DNA from: Acidimicrobiales bacterium
GTDB taxonomy: Bacteria; Actinomycetota; Acidimicrobiia; Acidimicrobiales; JAVJTC01
Direction: 5' to 3'
Assembly: GCA_040219085.1 (NCBI GenBank)
Contig: JAVJTC010000009.1
Location: forward strand, 1 to 64,000
Length of the DNA stretch: 64,000 bases
The first letter of the stretch is position 1, and each line of letters starts with the position of its first letter. The position numbers and the translations under genes are program-made. Positions 8,496-16,378 of this stretch are shown here, one piece after another. Under the pieces are notes generated by a model, which saw nothing but the letters and a program-made list of their open reading frames with translations, was not told where the DNA came from and searched no databases.

Positions 8496-9782
8496 TCACG
8501 ACGGGTCGGTGAACTCGCGGACGATCACCCAGTCCGTGCCATCCCACATGGCGACAGCGGCACCCGTGTTACCTGAATGGCCGCCGGGCAGCGGGCCGAA
8601 GGTGACAGCGGGCAGCAGTCCGTTCTCGTAGCCCGACATTGCCTCGGCGGTCGCGTGGAAGTTCTCCCAGGTGAGGTCGTCACCCATGCGTTCGATGACT
8701 TCGAAGAAGACATCCGCGATCGCGTACGCATAAAGCGCGAAGCCGTCGTCGACGCTTCCGGGCGCGTACTCCTCCATCACCGCCCGGTAATCGGCGACCG
8801 CGTCCGAGTCGAGTGTGGTGAAGGACCGGTTCGTGGTCCCGTACAGGCCGACTGCAGCATCGCCGGCCGGCTCGACAGTGTCCATAGCGCCGGTGCTGGC
8901 TGACGATGTGTCCCCGATGAAGATGGGCTCCCATCCCTGGCTTGTCGCTTCTCGCAAGATGAGCGCTGCCTGGACCTGGTTCGTGGCCATGACAACAGCA
9001 TCGGGATTCGCGTCGCGCACGTTGTTGAGCGCGCCTTCGACCTCGTTGGTCTCGGCGTCGAGGCTCAGCTCGGTGATGACGAGTTCTTGGCCGTTCTTGG
9101 GGAGCTGTTCCTCGAGGCCTGCGAGCATCGACTGGCCCAAGTCGTTGTTCTGGCCGATCAGCCCGACGGTGACTGCTCCCTGTTCGAGTAGGAAGTCCGA
9201 CATCACCCTGGCCTGGTCAGAACGCCCGGTGCCGATGATGTACACCTGCTGCATGTCGGGGTCCGGCGGCAACACCGGTCCGAACAAAGGCAGACCGGAC
9301 TCTTCGATAAACGGATATGCGCTGGGTATCTGGGCTGAGCCCGCCGGCGAGATAACCGAAAACACGTTGTCCTGGTCGCCGAGACGTCGGAAGTTCGCCT
9401 GGACCCGGGCCGGCTCGAGGCCGTCGTCGTAGATCGAGATCTCGACGGAGCGGCCGTTCACGCCGCCCTGCGCGTTCAGATTCGAGACGAAAGCCTCGAG
9501 CGCCTCGCGCATCGCTGTGCCGGTTCCAGCTGCGGGGCCTGTGATCGGCAACGAGCTGCCGATCTTGATCGTGTCATCGGACGCGCCCTGTGAGTATTCG
9601 ACAGGATCCTCACCATCCGACGGTGCCGCGGAATCATCGGACGAACCGTCGCCGGCGCCGTCGTCGGATGCGGTTCCATCCCCATCGCTCGCGCTCGTGT
9701 CGTCATCGTCGTCGCCGCATGCGGCAGCGATGAGTGTCAACACGAGCAGGATCGCTATTACGCGACTCCATCTCGACTTCAT
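8496..9782 (-). CDS. livK: Branched-chain-type ABC transporter substrate-binding lipoprotein (LivK-like)
   Basis: A 428-residue periplasmic-binding lipoprotein. I place the start at ATG 9782 because GGGGAGGA lies 5-12 bases upstream and the protein then opens with a textbook signal peptide and lipobox (LIAAACG). A spacer rich in Asp, Ser and Gly (about residues 25-65) tethers the type-I binding fold (IKIGSSLPITGPAAGTG at its start). Such proteins bind amino acids, amides or aromatic acids. It is the first gene of the leftward operon. The Asp-run after the lipid cysteine recurs in three other lipoproteins of this window. Confidence 0.88.
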   Translation of the reverse strand: MKSRWSRVIAILLVLTLIAAACGDDDDDTSASDGDGTASDDGAGDGSSDDSAAPSDGEDPVEYSQGASDDTIKIGSSLPITGPAAGTGTAMREALEAFVSNLNAQGGVNGRSVEISIYDDGLEPARVQANFRRLGDQDNVFSVISPAGSAQIPSAYPFIEESGLPLFGPVLPPDPDMQQVYIIGTGRSDQARVMSDFLLEQGAVTVGLIGQNNDLGQSMLAGLEEQLPKNGQELVITELSLDAETNEVEGALNNVRDANPDAVVMATNQVQAALILREATSQGWEPIFIGDTSSASTGAMDTVEPAGDAAVGLYGTTNRSFTTLDSDAVADYRAVMEEYAPGSVDDGFALYAYAIADVFFEVIERMGDDLTWENFHATAEAMSGYENGLLPAVTFGPLPGGHSGNTGAAVAMWDGTDWVIVREFTDPS

Positions 9783-9942
9783 GTGGTCCTCCCCAGATTC
9801 CAAGTCATCGGTGTGGTGGAGGCCGAATCGCGACCAGCACCACCCGACAGGGCCCTGCGGAGACCCTCTCGACAGGCTGACTCGTCGGCCTACCGGAGCG
9901 GCCGGGGGGTTGCCGCACGGTGAGAGCGACAGATCGACACGC

Positions 9943-9972
9943 AATTACAGTATTTGATACATTTAATCGATG
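9943..9972. promoter_or_regulatory. AT-rich divergent promoter/operator candidate between livK and the aldo-keto reductase
   Basis: This AT-rich patch in an otherwise GC-rich 252-bp divergent spacer contains the perfect short inverted repeat GTAT-TTG-ATAC (9950-9960) followed by ATTTAATCGA. It could hold promoter elements for livK (leftward), for the reductase (rightward), or an operator for the GntR regulator encoded at 2759-3535. I cannot assign -35 and -10 boxes with confidence. Confidence 0.35.
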
Positions 9973-10034
9973 GAGTTCTTGGTGTCAACTGGCGCAACTG
10001 GAATTCAGCGCCGCTTTCCTCCCCTGAGGTGACA

Positions 10035-11117
10035 ATGAAACTCACCCTTCTCGGCCGAACGGGCATACGGGTCTCTGAGCTGTGCCTCGGGACGATGACC
10101 TTCGGAACCGAGTTCGGGTGGGGCGCTGACGAGGCGACCAGTCGTGCGATGTTCGATGCGTTCGTCGAAGCGGGGGGGAACTTCTTCGATACGGCCAACA
10201 GCTACACGCGCGGTTCAAGCGAACGGCTCCTCGGCAGCTTCATCAAGGGTGACAGAGACCGCTTCGTTGTCGCGACCAAGTACACGATCTCGCCGGATCA
10301 CAGCGACCCGAACGCCGGCGGAAACCACAAGAAGAACCTCGTCCGCTCACTCGACGACAGCCTGAGACGACTCGGCACGGACTACGTAGACCTCTACTGG
10401 GTGCACGTGTGGGACGCCCTCACCCCAATCGAAGAGACCATCCAGGCGCTGCACGACGTCGTTCGCGCCGGCAAGGTCCTCCATGTCGGCTTCTCGGACT
10501 TCCCCGCCTGGCTCGTCGCCCGAGCCGACGCGATCGCGGAACTCGGTCGAACAACTCGTCCAGTGGCAATTCAAGTTGAGTACAACCTTGCGCAACGCGA
10601 AGCCGAACGAGAGCTGGCTCCGATGGCAGAGGCGCTCGGGATGAGCGTCCTCGCATGGTCCCCGCTCGGCGGCGGCGCCCTATCGGGAAAGCTGCTTCGC
10701 CCGTCGAACGACGAGAGCTACGAGGGCCGAGTCGAATCCAGTGCCGTTCCCCGCGCGTTCGACAAGTACAAGAGCGACCGCGCCACATCCATCACCCGCG
10801 AACTCATCCAGGTTGCCGACGAGACCGGATACAGGCCATCGCAACTCGCGATCGCCTGGATTAGGAAGCAATCAGCGCTCAACATCCCGATCGTTGGCGC
10901 CCGGACGTTGTCCCACCTGAAGGAAAATCTCGGCGCCACCGACGTCGAAGTGACCGACGAGATGCACGAACGTCTCAACACTGCGAGTCGAATCGAGCTC
11001 GGGTTCCCACATGACTTCATCCGAGGCGGGTGGGGAGACTGGTTCGGGACGACACCCGAGCTCATCGACCCGCGACGCCTCGGACCAGCCAGGCGAACCC
11101 TGGGCCTCGACCCTTAG
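10035..11117 (+). CDS. Aldo/keto reductase
   Basis: A 360-residue NADPH-dependent TIM-barrel oxidoreductase of the AKR superfamily. The catalytic tetrad is visible: Asp52 and Tyr57 in FFDTANSYTRG, Lys82 in VVATKYT and His in DLYWVHVWD. It probably reduces an aldehyde or ketone linked to the neighbouring importer and amidohydrolase. I chose ATG 10035 because it begins the conserved MKLTLLGRTGIRVSELCLG and follows a GAGGTGAC ribosome-binding site. It is divergent from livK and convergent with the crotonase gene. Confidence 0.9.
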   Translation: MKLTLLGRTGIRVSELCLGTMTFGTEFGWGADEATSRAMFDAFVEAGGNFFDTANSYTRGSSERLLGSFIKGDRDRFVVATKYTISPDHSDPNAGGNHKKNLVRSLDDSLRRLGTDYVDLYWVHVWDALTPIEETIQALHDVVRAGKVLHVGFSDFPAWLVARADAIAELGRTTRPVAIQVEYNLAQREAERELAPMAEALGMSVLAWSPLGGGALSGKLLRPSNDESYEGRVESSAVPRAFDKYKSDRATSITRELIQVADETGYRPSQLAIAWIRKQSALNIPIVGARTLSHLKENLGATDVEVTDEMHERLNTASRIELGFPHDFIRGGWGDWFGTTPELIDPRRLGPARRTLGLDP

Positions 11118-11184
11118 GCCACGCCACCGGTTCACACCAAGACAGCGACGGGGCGCACCGTTGCGGCGCCACGGCCCTCAGCGG

Positions 11185-11985
11185 TCACCGGTTCTCGAAC
11201 GTCGGGGACCGTCCCTCGACCTGGGCGGTGACCGCTTCTTTGAAGTCGGCCGAGTAGAGGGTCACGCGTTCCTTCTCGCCGGCGTACTCGAGTGTTCCCG
11301 CGCCGAGGAGTTCGATGACCTTGTTGAGGATTCTCTTGGTGCTGCGGATGGCGAGGCCGGGACCATCAGCGAGTTGTCGGGCGAGTCCCATGGCCCGTGG
11401 CAGGACCTCGCCGGCGGGGAGGGCTTCGTTTATGAGGCCTGCGGCCGCGGCATCAGGAGCGGAGAGCCTCGCTCCAGTGAGGAGGTGGTACTTCGCCCTC
11501 GGCATCCCGAGCTGCATCGCCCACATCAAGAACCCGCCGTCCCCCGCCGCGATGCCCTCTTTGGTGACATGCGGGTCATAGATCGAAGCGGTATCCGAGG
11601 CGATGATGAGGTCGCAGTACAGGGCGATCGTGGCACCCACTCCGACGGCGTCGCCGTTGAGTGCTGCGATAACGGGCTGGTCAACTTCGAGTAGTGCTGT
11701 CACGAGGCGTCGCATCTTCTGCATCCACTCGTAGTTGAAGTCGCCTGGCTCGGCGAGGATCAGGTCGTTGGCGTTGCCGCCGCTACAGAACGTGTCGCCC
11801 GCGCCGGTCAACACGATCGCCGAGACGGCCTCGTCCACGGACAGCTCATAGAAGACGTCTCCGATCTCACCATGGAGAGTCTCGTTGACCGCATTGCCGA
11901 CATCAGGCCGGTCGAGCGTGACGACCGCAATCTGATCGGCGATGTCGACTCGCAGCGCTTCGTAGTCGTAGCTCCCCATGGCCAT
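11185..11985 (-). CDS. Crotonase-fold protein (enoyl-CoA hydratase/isomerase family)
   Basis: A 266-residue crotonase. The oxyanion-hole segments TFCSGGNAND (about 65-74) and GDAVGVGATIAL (about 109-120) are present. The two glutamates used by classical hydratases are not: the first position is Thr in GVGATIAL and the second is His in YDPHVTKEG, followed by AAGDGG. This HV...AGDGG pattern occurs in a common actinobacterial subfamily, so the protein probably acts on an acyl-CoA by a different reaction (isomerisation, hydrolysis or C-C cleavage). Its 3' half is duplicated as a relic at 2444-2757. Confidence 0.85.
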   Translation of the reverse strand: MAMGSYDYEALRVDIADQIAVVTLDRPDVGNAVNETLHGEIGDVFYELSVDEAVSAIVLTGAGDTFCSGGNANDLILAEPGDFNYEWMQKMRRLVTALLEVDQPVIAALNGDAVGVGATIALYCDLIIASDTASIYDPHVTKEGIAAGDGGFLMWAMQLGMPRAKYHLLTGARLSAPDAAAAGLINEALPAGEVLPRAMGLARQLADGPGLAIRSTKRILNKVIELLGAGTLEYAGEKERVTLYSADFKEAVTAQVEGRSPTFENR

Positions 11986-12144
11986 GCCCCCTGCCGGTCA
12001 GTCCTGACGACGCGTGTCGCTCACCCGTCGTCGCACCCATCCACGATCTGACCCTACCGGGGGCGCTCCGACCGAGGCGGATGCGAGGCCCGACCAGCCT
12101 GACCCGGCCTCACTGCCGTGCCGCAACAGTGTCGTCAGCCGGTC
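11986..12144. other. Intergenic region between the crotonase and the first ridA relic
   Basis: Includes the upstream region of the crotonase gene. No gene is supported. Together with the relic at 12145-12262 and a further 229 bases up to 12491 (also without a supported gene), this forms a 506-bp non-coding stretch. Confidence 0.45.
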
Positions 12145-12262
12145 TCAGGGCCCTTTTGGTGCGTCGACCACCGCCGTGCATCGGATCTCCACGAGGATCC
12201 CGGGCACGGCAAGCGAGGTGACGCCCACGGCCGTTCACGCCGGATAGGGCTCCGAGGTGACG
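12145..12262 (-). pseudogene. RidA (YjgF/L-PSP) C-terminal relic, copy 1
   Basis: Read leftward, the segment encodes SEPYPA, an in-frame TGA (12235-12237) where copy 2 has TGG (Trp), then TAVGVTSLAVPGILVEIRC and a stop at 12145-12147. The pattern A-V-P-G-x-LVEI is the C-terminal signature of the RidA family of enamine/imine deaminases. Only about 37 codons remain of a protein that should have about 130, and it is interrupted, so it is dead. It is in the same orientation as copy 2 (15134-15256) and the two copies bracket the helicase/CBS-HEPN pair. Confidence 0.8.
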
Positions 12263-12491
12263 GCGGTGCTCTCCACCGAAGCGGCTCCGCCCCCGGAGTG
12301 GGTCGACATCTGCCGACACGTCGATGTTGTTCTGACATGGCCGCCCACATGGCACCGTCTCGACGAACTACTCCGACCGTGAACCCACAGACCTCCGCCG
12401 CGGTCGACGCTACGTGGTCCGCCGCTGCCTGCCGGACGGCTAGCACCTGCGCGTGGGTGAACGTCTGGACAGTGCCGACCCTGGTCGGGTG

Positions 12492-13802
12492 CTATGGATC
12501 GGCCGGAATGTCGCTGGTTTCGACACGTCGGCCGGCAATGGACTTCCAGAGATCGCGGCTCACAGGATCGCGAATCACCCAGGACGATCTCAGCCTGCCC
12601 GATTCAGCTGTCGATTCGCGCCGTCGCGTGTTCCGCACGGAGAAGGCCGCCTCAGATGCCGGGGGATCGTAGTGGACGATCTCGGCAATCGAAGGGAACT
12701 CGATGCCCTGCACCCCGGCATCGGTGGCGACAACGATCGTCCCCGAGGCGGCGGTCCGAGAAGGATCGTCGACGTTGTGACTAGGCGTCGAGCCGGTCAG
12801 CACGATTGGCTCGACGTCGAAGCGGTCCCGGATCGCGGCAGCGAGATAGCCGGCTGTGCGAGCGAACCCGGAGAAGACGACGACCGGTCCCCCAGCCGCC
12901 TCTGTCCGGTCTGCGACCAGTGCCAACAGAGCCTCCATCTTAGCGTCGGATTCGAGGTCGCTGGCTAGGTCTGCGATCTCGTCCAGCTCGTGCGCGACTG
13001 CTGAGTCGGACAGCTCTCGTCGACCCGGCCGGTCATCCAGGCTCCCCTGGAATGCCTCTTCGGGTCTCTGCGAAGTGATCATCGGAAGGGAGCTCGCAGC
13101 GACGCGGCCGAGAAGTTGACCTGCGACGCGCTCCCACCCGTCAACGTGCGAAGTATCAGCTTCGAAGGCCGCGACACGGTCGGCGACTGCTTGTTCGTCG
13201 GGGCTGAACTCCACATCGACGAATTCGAGGCCGGGCCAGGCATCGACTTGATACTTGAGCATCGAAGGAGGTGGGTTCTTGGGCCAGGAGACGCCGGCGG
13301 TCGGGACTGTCATGGCGACAAGAACCCGGACCGAGTCCGCGACCCAGAGCCGTTCTAGGACTTCGCGTCGAAGACCTGGCCAGCTGAAGACGTCGTCGAA
13401 GACCACGAGGTCCCAGGCCACCTGCAAGAGCTCATCGAGCCTGCCGGGTCGCTTGATGAAGTCGACCGACGTCACGACGAGCGTCGAAGTCGACCAGGGG
13501 CTCTCGCCCGGCGGGACGTCGAGTTCCATCTCCCGGTACTCGGGCCCATCGACCACCGTCGAACGGAGTCCGAGGTCCTGCAGGACTGCCTGCCACTGCG
13601 CGCTGAGCGTCCGGTGAGCGATGACAACGACGACTCGACCGTCGGGGCTTTTGCGGAGAACCTCTGCGATAGCGGCTGCCCCAGCGCTGACCTTCCCCAC
13701 CCCCGGCGGGGCCGAGACAACGAGGCGGGTCTGTGAGGGAGCCAATATGACGCGCTCAACAAGGTCGACTCTGAGGCGCTCGCCGGGGTTCCGGTCAGCC
13801 AT
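12492..13802 (-). CDS. SF2 helicase-like protein with degenerate ATPase motifs
   Basis: The 436-residue protein has the layout of a superfamily-2 (SNF2/RapA-like) helicase: motif I SAPPGVGKV (30-38), motif Ia VVVVIAHRTLSAQW (57-70), motif II VVFDDVF (133-139), a motif III-like VLVAMTVP, then in the second RecA-like lobe VVVFSGFARTAGYLA (motif IV), VVATDAGVQGIEFPS (motif V) and FSVRNTRRRES (motif VI). Two key positions deviate: the Walker lysine is followed by Val instead of Thr/Ser, and DExH is DDVF. ATP hydrolysis may be weak or lost. Its start overlaps the CBS-HEPN stop by 8 bp, so the two are translationally coupled. Confidence 0.75.
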   Translation of the reverse strand: MADRNPGERLRVDLVERVILAPSQTRLVVSAPPGVGKVSAGAAAIAEVLRKSPDGRVVVVIAHRTLSAQWQAVLQDLGLRSTVVDGPEYREMELDVPPGESPWSTSTLVVTSVDFIKRPGRLDELLQVAWDLVVFDDVFSWPGLRREVLERLWVADSVRVLVAMTVPTAGVSWPKNPPPSMLKYQVDAWPGLEFVDVEFSPDEQAVADRVAAFEADTSHVDGWERVAGQLLGRVAASSLPMITSQRPEEAFQGSLDDRPGRRELSDSAVAHELDEIADLASDLESDAKMEALLALVADRTEAAGGPVVVFSGFARTAGYLAAAIRDRFDVEPIVLTGSTPSHNVDDPSRTAASGTIVVATDAGVQGIEFPSIAEIVHYDPPASEAAFSVRNTRRRESTAESGRLRSSWVIRDPVSRDLWKSIAGRRVETSDIPADP

Positions 13803-14589
13803 CGTCGACCTCCCTCATTCGAGCGAGCCGCTGAACGACCCATTCCCGGTCAGCTGCGAGGCGCTCGACGTCGCGAGGCTCCGCCTCGCCTCGAAAGTGG
13901 AAGACGTCGTTACGGATGTCGCGGATGGCTTGAAGGCGACCGTCGACGACGGTCTTCATCCGGCCGAGCAGTCCCTCGAAGTGGGGCCATCCCACGCGGC
14001 TGCAGATGATCTGCCGGAGTTCGTCGAAACTCAACTCCTCAACTGTCGCCGGCAGCCGTCCATCGGCGTACCGGCGTCCGAGATTCGCCTCAATGCAAGC
14101 TGACAGCTCGTCGTCATCCATCGATCCCACGACCAGTTGGCGTAGCCCTTGTTCGATCTCTCCGAGGAGGATGAACGGGCGGGCCTGTGCGTAGTAGTAG
14201 TCGAGGACATCCCATGGCGTCACTATCGCCTGAGGGCCACGAGGTGACACGACGAGCACCGCTTCGGTCCGGTCGAGCATCTCGAGAACCGGCTCAAGGG
14301 GATCTCGGACAGTGACCTTGGGTATCTGGGTGAGGACGTCGTCGACGACGAGATCTTCGATCTTGAGACCTGGCTGGGACTCGAGGAGACGGGCTAGTGA
14401 CCATAGCGAGAAGACCCCCTGCAGTCGGCCGTTGACATCCTCGACCGTGAGCTGTGAAAACCGCTTCTCCAACATCAGGCGTAACGCGTCGACCACGGGG
14501 GTTTCGGCGTCCACACCCACGGGCGGCACAACTTCGTCAGCCGGGAACAGCTTCCCGACTGTGTGGAACGGGTTCGGTGAACTCTCCAC
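13795..14589 (-). CDS. CBS-HEPN protein (tandem CBS domains plus putative HEPN ribonuclease)
   Basis: A 264-residue protein. Residues about 18-70 and 80-132 form a CBS pair (DALRLMLEKRFSQLTVED; VLDRTEA-like second repeat, PWDVLDYY), a fold that binds adenine nucleotides. Residues about 136-260 are all-helical and contain IRNDVFHFRG, in which R226-x4-H231 is the RNA-cleavage motif of HEPN domains (Swt1-like arrangement). I chose GTG 14589 because AGAGGAGAA lies about 9 bases upstream; the longer reading to 14916 is arginine-rich nonsense. The first gene of a coupled pair with the helicase-like protein. The likely model is nucleotide-controlled RNA cleavage, for defence or stress; this is inference. 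Confidence 0.75.
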   Translation of the reverse strand: MESSPNPFHTVGKLFPADEVVPPVGVDAETPVVDALRLMLEKRFSQLTVEDVNGRLQGVFSLWSLARLLESQPGLKIEDLVVDDVLTQIPKVTVRDPLEPVLEMLDRTEAVLVVSPRGPQAIVTPWDVLDYYYAQARPFILLGEIEQGLRQLVVGSMDDDELSACIEANLGRRYADGRLPATVEELSFDELRQIICSRVGWPHFEGLLGRMKTVVDGRLQAIRDIRNDVFHFRGEAEPRDVERLAADREWVVQRLARMREVDDG

Positions 14590-15133
14590 CGTCGGGGTTC
14601 TCCTCTGGCCTCGGCTACCCGACGCCGATCCTACGCTCCGATGCCGACGAAGGCAGTAGCTGGGTTCAGCAGTGGGCCCCGGCTCTCGCGAGCCAACGCT
14701 CAGGAGTCGCATCGTCGGCCAGTCCGAGGACTCATTCACTACCAACCAGGGCGTCACACTAGGAGATCCCCTTCTCGAGGTCTCCTTATGAGCACGGAGC
14801 TCCCGCGCTTCCCGCCGGTCGGAGTTGCCAGCGCAGCGGGCGCCCCGCCCCGCACTAGAATGGCGATATGTCTCTAGAGTGGTTCTACTATTCTCTGGAG
14901 GCGGTTTCCGCCGCATGGGTTTCCCGAAACCGGCGCGTTCCTATATCGAGGAAATGCGTTCCGCGCCACATCGCGCACGAGGCCGTGACCAGCATGAACG
15001 CGGTTTCCTACCGGCCCGACGTGGGCGGGGACGGGCGAATCGGTGGCGCGAAACCCCGGCGGACGAAGTCTAGGGGTGTGGCCGGGGAGGCCTGGGAGCG
15101 AGGCGGATGTGCGAGCAGTGCGATCTGCAGGTC
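14590..15133. other. Intergenic region upstream of the CBS-HEPN gene
   Basis: About 540 bases. It should hold the leftward promoter of the CBS-HEPN operon. I see short inverted repeats (AGGAGA...TCTCCT at about 14761-14788 and GGCGG-TTT-CCGCC near 14902) but no convincing gene; rightward reading frames here lack a ribosome-binding site and any recognisable motif. Confidence 0.4.
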
Positions 15134-15256
15134 TCACGGCGCTCCGGACGGGTCGATCACCGCGATGCAGCGGATTTCCACGAGGATTCCGGGGACGGCG
15201 AGAGCGGTGACGCCCACCGCCGTCCACGCCGGGTATGGCTCCGATGTGAAGACGGG
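15134..15256 (-). pseudogene. RidA (YjgF/L-PSP) C-terminal relic, copy 2
   Basis: Leftward translation gives PVFTSEPYPAWTAVGVTALA, then VPGILVEIRCIAV and a stop at 15134-15136. This is the conserved C-terminus of RidA-family deaminases (PAxTxVxV...PGxLVEIxxIAV). There are only 40 codons; upstream the similarity to RidA ends, so the first two thirds are missing. It is highly similar to copy 1 (12145-12262) but keeps the Trp codon. The two copies are direct repeats flanking the CBS-HEPN/helicase pair. Confidence 0.8.
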
Positions 15257-15363
15257 TATCGCCTGTGGACCTCAGCCCAGCGGGCCGGCGATCCCGGGGC
15301 AATCGACGGTCCGCCCGCTCCCGACCGAGCCGGTGCGCTACACCGGACAACCGGGAGGACACC

Positions 15364-16332
15364 ATGCGGATCATCGTGCACGGCATCGGCGCGGTCGGCG
15401 GCACCGTCGCGGCGACGCTGACGTTCGCCGGTCATGAGGTCGTGGGCATCGCCCGTGGCGACCACCTCGACGCGGTCCGGACCAGCGGGCTGAAGATGCG
15501 CACGCCCGGCGGCGACCGCGTGGCCCGGTTCGAATGCGTCGGCTCGCCCTCGCAGATCGCGTTGCGCCCCGACGACCACGTGGTCCTTGCGATGAAGTCC
15601 CAGCACACCGCCCGGGCGCTCGAACAGCTCGCAGCGGCGGGTCTGAGCGACCAACCGGTCTTCTGCGCCCAGAACGGCGTCGAGAACGAGCGGCTGACGC
15701 TGCGCCGATTCCCGAACGTCCACGGCATCACCGTGATCCTGCCCGCCGATTTCGTCACCCCGGGCGAGATCGTCGCGTACGGTGTCCCCCGTCACGGCAT
15801 CTTCGACATCGGCCGCTACCCCGCCGGGTGCGACGATGCCGACACCGCACTCGCCGAGGCCGCCACATCGGCGGAAATCGAGAGCTTCGTCCAGCCCGAT
15901 GTGATGCGCAGCAAGTACGGCAAGCTCCTCGTGAACCTCACGAACATCGTCGAAGCCGCTCTCGGCCCCGACGCGGACACCCGCGCCGTGGAGCAGGCGC
16001 TGCGAGCGGAGGGCGAGTCGGCATTGACAGCCGCGGGGATCGCCTGGCATGACGTCGGGCCAGCCGACCCCCGGCGCAAACGACTCATGGAAATCCACCC
16101 GGTCGAAGGCGTCGAACGGTGCGGGAACTCCTCGACGCAGAGCCTCACCCGCTCGACGGGATCGATCGAGTCCGACCACCTGAACGGCGAGATCGTCCTG
16201 CTCGGTCGACTCCACGACGTCCCCACCCCCGTCAACGCCTGGTTCACGGCACTCGCTGCGCGTATGGCCAGGCAGGGTTCGCCGCCCGGGTCCGTCACCC
16301 GCGGCGAAGTGCGGGACGCGCTCGGCATCTGA
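15364..16332 (+). CDS. Ketopantoate reductase family protein (PanE/ApbA-like)
   Basis: The 322-residue protein opens with a Rossmann motif GIGAVGG (residues 7-13) that binds NADP, followed by a conserved KSQHT segment (about 80) and a helical C-terminal domain with SKYGKLLVNLTN (about 182), containing the lysine used by PanE-type reductases. PanE reduces 2-dehydropantoate to pantoate for CoA synthesis, but actinobacteria carry many paralogues acting on other 2-oxo acids. ATG 15364 begins the Rossmann strand and sits behind GGGAGGACACC. The isochorismatase-family gene follows 46 bp later on the same strand. Confidence 0.82.
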   Translation: MRIIVHGIGAVGGTVAATLTFAGHEVVGIARGDHLDAVRTSGLKMRTPGGDRVARFECVGSPSQIALRPDDHVVLAMKSQHTARALEQLAAAGLSDQPVFCAQNGVENERLTLRRFPNVHGITVILPADFVTPGEIVAYGVPRHGIFDIGRYPAGCDDADTALAEAATSAEIESFVQPDVMRSKYGKLLVNLTNIVEAALGPDADTRAVEQALRAEGESALTAAGIAWHDVGPADPRRKRLMEIHPVEGVERCGNSSTQSLTRSTGSIESDHLNGEIVLLGRLHDVPTPVNAWFTALAARMARQGSPPGSVTRGEVRDALGI

Positions 16333-16378
16333 TCGCCCGCGTGTGGTCACACGGAGACGGCTCTGCCAGGCTGTGTCG

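Noticed and set aside
14868-15437. Rightward reading frame beginning MSLEWFYYSLEAVS, over 180 codons
   Set aside because: No ribosome-binding site, low-complexity arginine-rich continuation, and it runs antisense across the ridA relic and into the start of the next gene.
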